Assembly (NCBI GenBank): GCA_003993805.1
Contig: RSEF01000003.1
Span: 111,357,672 to 111,421,671 of the forward strand
Direction: 5' to 3'
Length of the DNA stretch: 64,000 nucleotides
Source: Himantopus leucocephalus
Taxonomy: Eukaryota; Chordata; Aves; Charadriiformes; Recurvirostridae
Both the position numbers and the translations under genes were made by a program. Below are positions 38,275-49,418 of this stretch, piece after piece (position 1 is the stretch's first letter; each line of letters begins with the position of its first letter). The notes beneath the pieces are model-generated. The model worked only from the letters and a program-made list of their open reading frames with translations. It searched no databases and was not told where the DNA came from.

Positions 38275-38915
38275 TGTTATGGTTTGAGACACCCACAACA
38301 ATTTATTGTCATTAGACAATTTTTCTATCACCCGATGACCCTTCCCCACCCAGGAACAGGAATGGAGAAAAAACAAGGAAACTTGAAATATAAACAGATT
38401 TAATAGAATAAGACTAGATGATAAACTTTAATAACACTAAAGAACCAATATTGATCCCAATAGCAATATAAAATATACAAGGATTATACTCAGCCAATTA
38501 TATCAGTAGGAAGCTGTGCACTCCCAGCAGTGGACAGCAAATGTCAGACACTGCGAGTGCTATGGCTTTGGGAGGAAGGGAAGGCCTCAGGGGTCCAACA
38601 CTGAGGCAATAAGTTCTCTGGATCACCACCATCAAGGGAGAGATCGCACTTTGCAGCAAGCTTTCTAATTTATATTGAATGTGACATTCATGGTATGAAA
38701 TAATCCGGTTGGCCAGCTTGGGTCAAGTGCTCAGGTCTCACTCCTCCTCATCCCTGCACCCAGCAAGCTCGAAAACACTGAGACCTTGAAACCCACACAC
38801 CATAGCTGGCTATAAAGTAAATATTTTCACAAATTCAGACACTAGAGTCTTCTAAAAGTGCTGTTTTCCCAACTATTAGACGAGAAATTAGTCCTGTGTC
38901 ACTCAAACCAGGACG
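38275..38915 (-). mobile_element. Solo LTR of an endogenous retrovirus with near-perfect 5-bp target duplication
   Basis: Read on the minus strand, the element starts near 38915 with 'cgtcctggtttgag' (expected TG changed to CG) and ends at 38275 with 'ctcaaaccataaca', giving matching inverted ends. A TATA box ('atataaatt') lies near 38673, and AATAAA ('gacaataaattg') near 38310. The flanks are 'ccttg' (38270-38274) and 'cctcg' (38916-38920), a 5-bp duplication with one C/T change. Five bases fits ERVL-type integration. No internal retroviral sequence lies beside it, so it is a solo LTR left by LTR-LTR recombination. The few changes between flanks suggest moderate age. Confidence 0.8.
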
Positions 38916-38920
38916 CCTCG

Positions 38921-40861
38921 TCTGTTATCTTCTCCCTCCCTCCCCCCCAATCCTAATACATTTTACTGAGCTACTTGGCTTCTGGATTTCTGGCAGAACC
39001 TCTGTTCACCTGTTTGATCTGTGTTCACTGCCCCACCCTTCCCTTTGCACTTAGAGTAAGAGTGGTCTGGATTCTCAGGTGAGAGTCAACTTTTAATGTA
39101 GGTATCTAAGGTTGAGTTTCTATGATACCAATGTCTTTGTATAAGTTAGGTATCTAACCTCCAATATTACAGATCGGTGGAGATCTAGTTAAGGCAATCA
39201 GTGTAGTTTAGAATGGTTTTTAGCACACACACTCTAAATTACACACATATGTGAATTCAAGCTGAATAGCCCTCTAGACTCCATTGACTGTATTGTCTAA
39301 GGTGAAACAATTTAGTGACACAAGCACAGGCATTTAGTGTCATGGGAGATCAAGAGGTATCTGCATGACATTGGCAGATATGGCACAGGATCTGAGAGAC
39401 CTATGCTTATTTTGGAGCAGCATCTGGAAGCTGGGCAAGATATCTTAGGACATTACAAATAGCACAAGATACCAATGTATAAATAACTGGGCACCTTCAC
39501 TCAACATCCAGGAAATGACATGTCACTGCTACTAACATTCCTATTAAGACTGAACATAGCATTGTAAAACTAACTCTGTTCTTAAATTAATCAATGCTTC
39601 CCTTCTTTTGAGTTAGGAAATACATATTTGAAAACATATTTTGATGGTCTAAGTTCCTTTTTAGATAATAGTTAGCCTTTTGGGCTGGTAAATATTTTAT
39701 GGAAACTAGATCCATGTTACATCATGCACTCCCTCAAGGTATCAGAATTCTTCTGTACAGCTTCAAGTGAGATCTTTATGATCACTGAAATGATTGACGG
39801 GGGGAAATATTTGCATTTATGCCAGTTTTTAGCAAGGTTAATTGCATGCTAAGTTACAGAAAGTGCTGGCAATAATATTCTCATGGTGCTTAACCTCATG
39901 AGATTTAACAGTAGTTAACTAAATGAAAAGAGTCAATAGTATCCTTTTTTTCCCCTGGCATTTATTGGCTGTATTGCAACAAAATGAATAAAAAATAAAG
40001 TTTTGACAGGAATTACAAAGACTTGTTGGGGGGAAAAAAAAGAAATAAAAAAGAAAGAGAGAGAAAGAATGGAAAACCACTGTGAGCATCACAGCTTGAT
40101 ATTGACCGTCTCTTCTTGTGGCATAATTTAAATCAAATATAAAGTAATAAGTAAAAAAAGATAAAATAGATTATATAATATATTTGAGCCAAGAAAATTT
40201 TATGATCTTTTAGTTTAAATATTTCAGACCCAGTGCCAATTGTCTAAAGCAAAGATATACTAGATTAGGTAGATATAGATATGGATTTTCTTAAGTTCTT
40301 ATAGCTACTAGGGTCTCTTCTTACAGCCCTGGAATTCCCATGTTCCCCTGTCTGCCAAAGGCTGCCTGTGCAGTCTTCAAACAAATAACAAACAACTCTC
40401 TGACCCTGATTTCATCATGCAGAAAGTGTGTGCAGAAATAGAAGGATGTGAAAAACAAGAGTGTGGAAGAATACATAAAGTATCTTAGTTAAATGGACTG
40501 CTGTGAATATTAAAATTGTGTATGCATTAAGATGGAGAAGAATTAAGCAAGACTGAGCAGTTTATCAAAATCCTCTCCAGAGTGAATATCTACTAGGCTA
40601 TTGTTATATAAAAGCTTCATCACTGGAATCGGGGATTTACAAGTGTCAGATCTTCCCCCTCTAAGATTTTCAGAAGTGCCTACATATATAGGATGCCTCT
40701 ATTTTTGGATTACCAATGCTTATTCCTACAGAGCTCAGTAGAAAAGGGAGAGGGACTGATCTAACTCCAAAGCCAGCTAGGATAAACTGGATTGCTTCCA
40801 TGCCCTGTTAGGCTTGTCAAGTGGATCGGTGGTGAACAGTTAGTTTCAACTGTCCAAAACT
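38921..40861. other. No gene seen
   Basis: A-rich unique DNA between the solo LTR and the decayed coding locus. It includes a purine-rich run near 40030-40068. No recognisable gene. Confidence 0.45.
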
Positions 40862-41241
40862 TCAGGTTTCCTGCATACATTCCATGCCATAGATGGTATA
40901 GCCCTGCCCTTCTTCTGGACTTTCATTCACAGGCATGAAACATGGGTGCTGGTTTATGTTACAGATCTGTTCATTGCACATTCTGCACTTCCAGCCCTTA
41001 CGTTTGTGATGTTTTTCTACATAGGCCTTACACTTTTCACAGGAAATCATAAACAATTTGGCTTTTAATTGTCAGGGTCTTGTGCCTCTGTAAAGATTCC
41101 CCAGATTGGCACAACAGCCTGCAGTTGGGGCACCTTATCCGAGTCCCCACATTAACTGCGTAGTCATGAGATAAGCAGAGCAGCAGCAATGTTTACAACT
41201 ACAGCCATGGTTATATGACATGATAAGCTCATAAAAGCTTC
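40862..41241 (-). pseudogene. Cys-rich 3' segment of unknown locus (zinc-finger-like)
   Basis: Three successive frames carry cysteine pairs: CSCKHCCC near 41190-41165, then RIRCPNCRLLC near 41138-41105, then CEKC ... CRMC ... C ... PCF between 41045 and 40930, ending ECMQET and a stop at 40862. The last part has spacing C-x2-C-x13-C-x2-C-x4-C-x6-CF, loosely like the C-terminal zinc ribbon of piggyBac transposases. The upstream segments do not look like a piggyBac catalytic domain, so I do not assign it. Frame changes near 41137 and 41050 mean it cannot be translated as one protein. Confidence 0.4.
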
Positions 41242-41524
41242 TCATCCCAAATACCTTCCTGACATTCTTAACACCATCGTGTAAAAGGATGTAACAAATC
41301 TTGCAATATTTAAGACTGTTGTTTGGCTTAAAGGTACCCCAACTCTTTTTCCTCTCAGATAGGAGGATGTTGCGTATGTTAACATGTAGAGAACCTCTAA
41401 CAAGGGGATGTCACAAAGCATGACCTTCCTGTGCAAAGACCACCCCAGTTGGTCATGTAGCTCTTTTGTTCTGCTTAACAATTCTGTGTTTGTAAGATCC
41501 CTCACTGCTGTAGCCTCTGTGTGA
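41242..41524 (-). pseudogene. Coding-like segment E of unknown locus
   Basis: A textbook acceptor, a T-rich tract then 'ctggcag', ends at 41525. The frame after it is open to TGA at 41242. It includes TNTELLSRTKELHDQLGW, CDIPLLEVLYMLTY and VLNIARFVTSFYTMVLRM, mostly helical and hydrophobic. Near the end a second frame, overlapping by about 25 bases, carries on with VRKVFGMRSFYELIMSYN and then a CSCKHCCC cluster, suggesting a frameshift near 41265. No family recognised. Confidence 0.4.
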
Positions 41525-41779
41525 CTGCCAGAAAAAAAAAACGGAACAAAACAAAAAACGCCCCAGATCATTGTTGCTGTTTAGATCAGTTAAATATTAC
41601 TTCTTTTTGTCTATGATTTTGGACTGAGGGACAGGCTGAAGAATTCTGTGTATCAGATGCCCAATGGCTTTTACAATAATGATAGCTAGGCAGAAACTCT
41701 AATCAAAACACAACTTTACTTTACTTTATAGGAGACTACGGACCCAATCTAAAAATTTTGCAGTGTGTATATTGTTAAA

Positions 41780-42073
41780 TTAATAGTGAATAATGAATAG
41801 AATAATAAATAATGAATATATAGAGTCATGCATGCTGACAGCTTCAAGATGGAGCTGACTGTAATCACCAAGTTCAAACAGTTGGTGCAATTGATAAAAA
41901 ATTTGCTCTACACCCCAAAAATGTGTGATAAGTTTTGTGCAGTGATACCTCATCTGAATTAAAAATCTGTGTTCTTCTACATATTGCCTAGCCCTAAATT
42001 GCTAGACTGGCTCTTCTTGCTGCTGAACATGCTCCATGGAAGACTTGGTGTGGTCTTCCACGTCCTCCACCAT
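41780..42073 (-). pseudogene. Coding-like segment D of unknown locus, with internal stop
   Basis: From an ATG at 42073 the frame reads MVEDVEDHTKSSMEHVQQQE, hits a TAG at 42004-42002, then continues open for another 73 codons to 41780. The later part includes ARQYVEEH, MRYHCTKLITHFWGVEQIF and ELGDYSQLHLEAV, which look like amphipathic helices. The TAG is one transition from CAG. The last codons fall in an AATAATGAAT-type simple repeat (41745-41820), which may have been inserted into the coding sequence. No family recognised. Confidence 0.4.
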
Positions 42074-42269
42074 CCCTGCTCAGCTCTGCAACACCCCCGT
42101 TTCCCTTACTGATCTGCTTGGTCTTTTTGTGGTATCTGTGATTTTGAAGAGAATGAGGCTGTGGTCTGTGTCCTAAAGGCTGTGTCTTTTTGCCTTTGCA
42201 GTAATCATTGTCTACCAGGATGGTCTTGACTGCATGCTCTATCTTCTGCCTCTTCTTTGCAGCATTGCC
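41994..42269 (-). pseudogene. Coding-like segment C of unknown locus, basic protein
   Basis: Starts at 42269 right after the acceptor 'cttacccttag' and stays open for 91 codons to a TAG at 41994. It begins GNAAKKRQKIEHAVKTIL, which includes KKRQK, a possible nuclear-localisation cluster. It continues with many Lys, His and Gln residues and then a Gly/Arg-rich end. It overlaps segment D in another frame by about 80 bases. The overlap of two sensible frames is unusual for a host gene and more like a compact viral genome, but one frame may be chance. Confidence 0.4.
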
Positions 42270-42375
42270 CTAAGGGTAAGGAAACACACATTGTACCAGC
42301 CTGCATCCCACAATGGTCTCGTAGGTCCTGAAAGATCCCCCATAACCAGGGGAGCAGGTACTGTGTGACACTTAC

Positions 42376-42459
42376 CTCAAAATGCATCATCTGGTTTGTA
42401 TAGGCTTTTCTGGGAACCCCTTAGGGATTTTTTTTTCATGTCCTTACATGCATGTTCTC
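42376..42459 (-). pseudogene. Coding-like segment B of unknown locus, 84 nt
   Basis: Bounded by the acceptor 'caactgcag' at 42460 and the strong donor 'TTTTGAG|GTAAGT' at 42376. The 28 codons end in AYTNQMMHFE in phase 0. They hold two in-frame stops, one TGA and one TAA; each is one C-to-T step from a sense codon, as expected from neutral decay. The next segment begins in phase 0 after a 106-bp predicted intron, so the junction keeps frame. Confidence 0.4.
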
Positions 42460-42604
42460 CTGCAGTTGATATTTTTGCAGACGGTGTTACCTGTGTCTTG
42501 CAGCACCGTGCAAAGCCCAAAGTCTGCCCCAGTAATACTGCACAGGCATCCTGTATGGCTGCGGCCAGATGCAGGGACCTCTCAGTCCAGCTTGCAGGAC
42601 TTAC

Positions 42605-42718
42605 CTTTACATGTGACAGGGATTGCGCTGGAGGACTCCTTAGTGGGCCTCCTAGGTGGGGTCCATAGCCTTTAGGCATGTTCTGACTTGTCTGTGCCCC
42701 CCGTCCCCCTTTTGGCAC
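42605..42718 (-). pseudogene. Coding-like segment A of unknown locus
   Basis: An open frame from 42718 (GTG) or from the internal ATG reading MPKGYGPHLGG ends at 42605 exactly at a codon boundary before a strong donor, AAAG|GTAAGT. It is basic and rich in Gly and Pro, and probably disordered. The frame stays open past the donor to 42377, so the donor may not be used. No acceptor is decisive: 'ggcacag' and 'agtcag' both lie just upstream of the ATG. Function unknown. Confidence 0.35.
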
Positions 42719-43134
42719 CCTTCCACCTTCTCAAAGTTCACCCCCACCCCTGATATGTCAGGGCTTGTTCTGCAGCCTCTCTACTCTACTAGAGTAGGGA
42801 CCCTGAACCAGCCTTTTACTTTTGATTAATTATTTTCTATTCACATCTAAACTTCAATGATTCATTTCATTAGCTCTTATAAAAGAATGTGATCTTTTTC
42901 TGATGTCCTGGGTATACTGGTAAGGGCGACTGGTCCTGCCAGGCAATTACAGGTCAGCATGAAAACACATGGGGCATGACCTTGTGGAAAATGGAGGCTC
43001 CCTGCCATAGAACAGTGTCAGAAACCACATGGCAGACATGGTGTATGTACATGGGAAAGGCTTCCTGCTCTGCCAAAAGCTGGTAGAAGTTGTCCCTGTA
43101 TTACCTGCTCTCTGCTACTCCTAAAGCCGTTCAT

Positions 43135-46100
43135 GATGCTCAGTTATTATATTTAAAATAATTTACTATAGCCATATTCAACTAATAACTACAAATAATT
43201 TTTAAATAAATAACTGAATAAATGTTTTAATTTAATTAATTTAATGGAATATTTAATTAATAATTACCTAGTAAATAAATACTTTGAGAAATATTATAAC
43301 AAATGAATATATTTATAATAAAATCAAATAAGAAATCTGCATAGAAAAAGTACCAAAATAAGTTAAATAAGTTCCTGTCCCAGAGAATATCTGGATGCAC
43401 ATTCATAAGTGATGGTACTGTTTATTATTTAAAAAACAGCTGTCAGGTTGTTCTGGGGCGACAACAATACGCTGCCTTTGCTTAGGCTTGAGTTACAAAA
43501 GCATAGCTGGAAATAAGGATTAATGATTTCAAACTGTACTCTTCTATGGTCCTGTGATCTAAAAATTGGTTGGCTTAATGCCATTTGAAAAAGAGAATTC
43601 ACAGTGGAGCACTCATCCATTCCTAATCTCAAAATTGTAGTATTTTCATGCATAAAACACCTGAAAAGCTGTTTCAGTTTGGTTTTGTAACTTTTCAGAT
43701 CTCACCTGTTTGAAATCAAGGCAGCTTTTATGGATGGAAACCATGAGGTTTTGTACAGGAAAGTGCATATTTTTAAATTTTAAGATTGCCAAAATATTAT
43801 TTATGAAAACCTCAGGTATATAAAAATGCACCAATAGCACAGGACTTGGTATAATATTTTAACACCTCTTCAACAATGGAGTAACCACAAATTGATAGAA
43901 CCATATACCTTACTCCAGTTTATTCAAAGGTGGACACAGTAAACTCCAGTGAAGTGCTCCCCTTCCTTCTTTTTTTTTTCCTTTTCCTTTAAACTGTGTC
44001 TTCTGTTCTTTTCTCCCTCCCAAATTACCAGAAGGCTTTAGTTTTTATAACCTGTGCTCAAGTTATCAGTTTCTGTTTCAGAACTCTTTCAACTAAATCT
44101 TTTCAGGCTTCTAAAAACAGATTATAGGTATTATCTATATTAGTAATACATGCAAACACGGTATTTTCTGCAGGAATCAACTCTATGGTTTATTTTCATA
44201 AGTATTCCAGAAAAAAAGAGATTTAGTAAACTGCTATTAGCACCTACTTTATGGCTCATATTATAAATAATTATTTACATAAATTTAGTAACAGAGACTT
44301 TTTTATGTCAAGAAAAGATTTTACACTTATTTTGGCTGCATAAAGCAGGTAAAAGAACACATAAGAAAAGAACATTTTTCATTTTTATTTTTCATTTTAA
44401 CACCAGGACAGCTTTTACTCTTCAATATCTACTCCATTTCCATATATTTGTGAACAGTTTGCTTCTCAGAAACTGCTATAGACACAGTCTGGCACTTTGT
44501 TCACAATGAGATTGAAGTATATTTAAACTTTATTTTAAACTTTATATTTAAGCTGCATTGACTGTTTTCTTCTAGTGTTTATGCACTTGCTAAAATTATC
44601 AATACTGCTGTGGAAAAATGTTCTGCATTTTGCAGAAAATGTGTCATTTTGTTCTATCTTATTGTAGGCTGAACCTAAATCAAAGTTCTCCATACCCCTG
44701 AACTAGTACAAAAAGTAGCAGAGTCCAGTCTTCAGAGACATGGGATGCATGAGCAGGAACTCTGTTTTCAGAAACCTCTCCAGCTCTGGGCTTTGTGATG
44801 CCACTTTCTATGCAGAGATAGACGTGGGTGCTTCCACAAAGTGTGGGGAGGCAGGGAGGGGCAAGGGGAGAGTAGAATATTTTGGGATTAGTTATTGAAG
44901 GGTGTTCAATATTGAAGGGTGTTCAGAAAAGTGTAGGTATTTATTATCATATTTTAAGTGTCTAGGATTGTGTTTTATCTATTGGATTGCTAATAGTAAT
45001 CCTGAATGTGTGGTTCATTGATTGCCAGCTGATTATCTGTCATGATGGACAGATGAATAAACTGCATCAGTCCTGGTCTGAGTTAAGGCACGTGAGCTGA
45101 GATGTTTTTCTCTGCAATAAACCTGGTAGCAAAAGACTTAGTAGACCTAACTCAGGTAAAAGTGGTTCAATGGAATTTACTTAATTCAAATAGAAGGATT
45201 GTTATATATTTTGGATTGGAATTATTTTATTTAAATCTTTCTACTTCCAGAAGAACAAGACTAGGACAAATCATTACACTTAAGCACAAGTATTGGTTAA
45301 GGTCTGATTCTTAGGCTACTGAAATCAGTAGAAAGAATCACATTCTTTTCAGCAGCATTTTGTTTAAGCGATAATTGCATTTATTGAAATCCCCTTTTTT
45401 ACCTTATTTCATGCCTGGGTGATACCTATAAAAGATTAATGACCTTAATAAACTGTGAAGTATAAATACTGGAATTTGTACAAGCAAACACTATGCACAG
45501 AGTCTATGCAAGAACAAGTTCCTAATGACAGTTTTGGAATATATTAATGTACTATAATTTGGTGTTCTCATACATAAACCTTCTCATCATTACATTTTTT
45601 TGGATGTTTCACATTCCTTTTAATACTGCTTGCAATTGACACTAAAATTAAAATTTTAAATAAAAGGTTCCGCTAAAAAAATAGACATAGCTCATAAATT
45701 TATTCAATTTTTCATTAACTGAATTTCTAAAGTAACCTGAAAGAGCATTTTGATCACTCTGGGCAAGACACATTGTGTATTCTGCAAAAGTAAAGGTTAA
45801 TGTCCAGAGAATATTTTTAATTATATAACTGATTCAGGGTCTTATAATGTCTGCTTGCCTAATGGAAACAATTGAGGAGAATTAAAAGCTATGCATACTA
45901 TTTTGTAGCGCTTTCATCTCCAAGAGTATAAATCACACAAAAAAATGCTTGTACAAAAAATAAAAATTCATTAAAAAATTTTATTATATAAATACACCTA
46001 TTGATTACCAAAGCTGGAGTGAGTGTTAATTCACATTTTAAAAAACTTTCTTTCTGATTATGTTACTGGTCTGTGCCAAAAACAGAACAGGCATTCTGAA

Positions 46101-46682
46101 ACACTGGCTCAGCAGAACAGAAGCAGCATCCACCATCTCTACATTTTATAATGTTTTTGATCTTACGGCTAATCCCCTTTGCTAATGCTGTTCTGCTCCG
46201 ATTCCCCAAATCACTTCCATACATTCTTTAACAGTGATTAGAAATACAAGGGGGTATGTCAACAGGACATTTATTTTTTCAAGATTATGATAGAGGAAAG
46301 CATGCTGACACAAATTAGTGCTCCAGAAATCGAGTTTGGTGTACCTTTTTTAATATATGCTGTCCTTAGTTTGACAAGGTCCCAAATAGAAAGAAAAAAG
46401 ACAAGAACTGTAGATTCAATTTTCAAATTCAGTTTTCTAAATCCGGCTTCTTCATTAGGTTCTAGATTTGGAAACCCAAATTTGAAAGGTTTTGTCTTTT
46501 CTTTTCTTTTTTAATTAATGGTAAAATAGCTTCAGATTATAAAAGCAATTAAATTTAATATGTGAATCTTTAAGAAGCAGAAGCCAAGAATCTGTCAGAC
46601 AGAATAATATTAATTATCTGGGTTGATTCAATATTTTAGCACTATTTTAAAACACTTTTTTTTTTTTTGTCTTCATGTGCAG
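43135..46682. other. No gene seen; AT-rich, with A/T-only tract
   Basis: The stretch 43140-43340 is nearly all A and T ('taaataaata', 'ttaattaa'). The rest is unique AT-rich DNA. A 15-bp unit 'attgaagggtgttca' is repeated at 44894-44908 and 44911-44925. No recognisable gene. Confidence 0.5.
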
Positions 46683-46847
46683 AAAGACAACTGCCCATCC
46701 CTGGAAGTGTTCAAGTCCAGGCTGGATGGGGCTTTGAGCAACCTGATCTAGTGGGAGGTGTCCCTGCCCATGGCAGGGGTGTTGGAACTAGATGATCTTT
46801 AAGGTCCCTTCCAACTCTAAGCATTCTATGACTCTGTGATTCTGTGA
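46683..46847 (+). mobile_element. CR1 LINE extreme 3' end
   Basis: This matches the last ~165 bases of bird CR1: 'ccatccctggaagtgttcaa', 'aggctggatggggctttgag', 'aacctgatctagtgggaggt', 'aaggtcccttccaac', then the octamer-type tail 'attctatgactctgtgattctgtga'-like repeats (quoted in parts). The tail is where target-primed reverse transcription starts, and extreme 5' truncation is typical. It is well preserved and younger than the copies at 30105 and 60440. A T run precedes it. Confidence 0.95.
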
Positions 46848-48300
46848 AACAAGGAATATTCACAATTTGAATAATCATATGTAAGTTCTCAAAACAACTG
46901 ACAGGCTTATAGACTGTACCTCAACAAAAACTATCTTGTGACAAAAACTGTATTAAAAAAAATATTCTGTGAGGAAAAACTGATTCTGTTCTCCTGCCAG
47001 TACTAAGCAGGAGCAGAAGAAATGAGTCAATGATTTTGTATCCAGTATCTCCTTCAGCATCTGCATGATCATTTTGTTAATGAGACTGTTAATTCCAGCC
47101 AGAATCTATACTAGAGTTTCTAAAACAAAAAACCAAGCAAACAAAAAAAGACAATTTCCGTGTTTTTCTTCAAGTAGAATGTTACTACTTTTATTTTACT
47201 ACTTACAGCATGAGTAGAGGAATACATTCTTCATCAATGTTAGTGTGGCATTTATGTTATTTTAAAGCTGCTATTGATATCTCATGTACAGATCTACACC
47301 TTCACTCTCTCTCGCTCTCTCCAAAACCCCAAAACCTGAGATGTGATTTTTTCCCTTGAGGTAAAAAGGACTTCTGATATTTCTAGGCTATGTCTCTTTG
47401 AAGATATGTACCCAAACAACAACAAAGAGAGAGAGATCAATTTAAATTTTAATTTTAAATTTTATCAGTTTTCCCAGGAAAACTTTTGGAAAGAGTCATG
47501 TGGCTCACTTTCAAACAGGCAATTAAGAGTCTTTATTTTATTTTATTTTTTTCCCTCACAGATCATTCTAATAGCAGAGACCCACTTTTAATATTTATGG
47601 GGCAGATATTCACGTGTCACAAATTCTACTTACGTTGACCAATGTTTGCAAAGCATGGCTGCGTTTCTGCAAGAAATGTGTTTTTCCTGGAAATCATTGC
47701 TTTCATTCTAAGTAACACTGAAATTTAAGTAATGAAACTTATGTTTCTTAATTCCTTTATCTTCATTCAGACATTTAACACCTTTTTCTTATTTTATTAC
47801 TTTATATACATTGTAGACCTTGCAGTATTACTTAAGCTCTTCACAACGTGTATCTGCAGCGTTTGTCAAATCTTCCCAAGGATTTAGCTATGCAATCTGA
47901 GTAGTTTCAAAGGAAATATTACCAAAAAAAAAATCTAATTAAAACCAATTATCATATAAACCTGCATTTTTCCCCCAACAACTAAGGGGTTAATGAAACA
48001 GCTTGGAAAATATAACATAATTTTCTGAAAATACTGAAATGCACTAGCAAGACTAATTACGTTTGAGTGAAAGCTATCTTATATCAATTATCCTCTTTAA
48101 TTAGATGCTTGTGCTTTACAAGCAAAGAAATCACGGACTGAATCCCAATTCTGAGTTATGTGAAACTGTGGGGGAGAAAAGTGATTTATCGTGATCAGTG
48201 TGATTAGACTGATAGTAGCTATTTCTTTTCCATAAAGATTCTCCATAGTAGGTTTTCTGAAGCTGTCCTGGTAACTAATAGGGAAGAAAGAACAAAAAGA
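46848..48300. other. No gene seen
   Basis: AT-rich unique DNA with a small CT/GA run near 47305-47322 and 'gagagagaga' near 47427. No recognisable gene. Confidence 0.5.
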
Positions 48301-48348
48301 ATGGAAGAACAAAAGAATGGAAGAACAAAAGAATGGAAGAACAGAAGG
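48301..48348 (+). repeat. 16-bp tandem repeat, three copies
   Basis: The unit 'atggaagaacaaaaga' starts at 48301, 48317 and 48333. The third copy is changed to '..acagaagg' and runs straight into the GGAA array, so this purine-rich repeat was probably the seed of the longer satellite. Confidence 0.95.
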
Positions 48349-48890
48349 AAGGAAGGAAGGAAGGAAGGAAGGAAGGAAGGAAGGAAGGAAGGAAGGAAGG
48401 AAGGAAGGAAGGAAGGAAGGAAGGAAGGAAGGAAGGAAGGAAGGAAGGAAGGAAGGAAGGAAGGAAGGAAGGAAGGAAGGAAGGAAGGAAGGAAGGAAGG
48501 AAGGAAGGAAGGAAGGAAGGAAGGAAGGAAGGAAGGAAGGAAGGAAGGAAGGAAGGAAGGAAGGAAGGAAGGAAGGAAGGAAGGAAGGAAGGAAGGAAGG
48601 AAGGAAGGAAGGAAGGAAGGAAGGAAGGAAGGAAGGAAGGAAGGAAGGAAGGAAGGAAGGAAGGAAGGAAGGAAGGAAGGAAGGAAGGAAGGAAGGAAGG
48701 AAGGAAGGAAGGAAGGAAGGAAGGAAGGAAGGAAGGAAGGAAGGAAGGAAGGAAGGAAGGAAGGAAGGAAGGAAGGAAGGAAGGAAGGAAGGAAGGAAGG
48801 AAGGAAGGAAGGAAGGAAGGAAGGAAGGAAGGAAGGAAGGAAGGAAGGAAGGAAGGAAGGAAGGAAGGAAGGAAGGAAGGAAGGAAGGAA
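48344..48890 (+). repeat. Perfect (GGAA)n microsatellite, ~137 copies
   Basis: A 547-bp pure tetranucleotide array without one interruption. All frames are open on both strands (EGRK- and FLPS-type repeats), giving spurious frames of about 200 codons. The tract is a polypurine mirror repeat that could form triplex DNA, and GGAA is the core bound by ETS-family factors. Perfect length suggests very recent expansion, or collapse or extension by the assembler. Confidence 0.99.
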
Positions 48891-49418
48891 ATCAGATTGA
48901 AGACCTTCTCGGGTCAAATTTCTCTCAAGAAAATGAGCTATAGCTAATGTACCTATAAATAGATAAATCTACATTTATAGTATAGAGATTTGCATAAGAA
49001 GTATCTTTAAAAAATTTCAGTCTTGATAATATTTCTCTTATTTTGAAAAGCAAGAAAAGCTAATCAAGCCTGATTAATGAGATACACACTGAGAAAAAGA
49101 CCTTGGATATCCTTGAGTAGGACTGTTACATTACTTTTTATTGGAATTCACTGAGTATTTTACAAGATTCATTCCATAGAGAAATCCTCCTACAAGCTTG
49201 CTGTCTATCATCCAAGGCTAATTTTAACACACCTTAGCTGCTTAACTTTGGCTCAAACCTCTGAAAAAATTGCTGAGTTGTGAAAAAATCTGTAGACTGG
49301 TGTCATTCAAGATAAGGAAAATAAAATTGCCAATGGGTAATACTGTTGAGACAGCTCAGAATTTCCAGAGGGAAAACAGTAATATGAAAGGTTATAAAAT
49401 CCTAAAGCTCCACCCCAA

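Larger units (their letters stand above)
40862..43134 (-). pseudogene. Decayed multi-exon coding locus, family unknown
   Basis: A run of coding-like segments on the minus strand, described separately below, spans about 2.3 kb. A short first segment at 43134-43105 reads ATG plus nine codons (MNGFRSSREQ) up to a donor 'CAG|GTAATA', ending in phase 0. Further donors lie at 42605/42604 and 42376/42375, both followed by GTAAGT. Good acceptors lie before 42459, 42269 and 41524. The predicted intron 42375-42270 is only 106 bp. Two segments overlap in different frames. In-frame stops (TGA, TAA, TAG) and frame changes show decay. Local GC is higher than in the flanks. Small introns and overlapping frames suggest a compact, possibly virus-like source, but a dead host gene is equally possible. 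I recognise no family. Confidence 0.45.

Noticed and set aside
40862..41241. piggyBac transposase C-terminus
   Set aside because: Cys spacing is only loosely similar and no DDE-type catalytic segment was seen upstream.
38275..43134. A provirus joining the 38275-38915 LTR with the coding locus upstream of it
   Set aside because: The LTR has its own matching 5-bp target duplication and 2 kb of unrelated AT-rich DNA separates the two, so it is better read as a solo LTR.
48219..48947. Open frames of about 200 codons on both strands (EGRK and FLPS repeats)
   Set aside because: They are the translation of the perfect GGAA array, where no stop codon can occur. There is no coding evidence.
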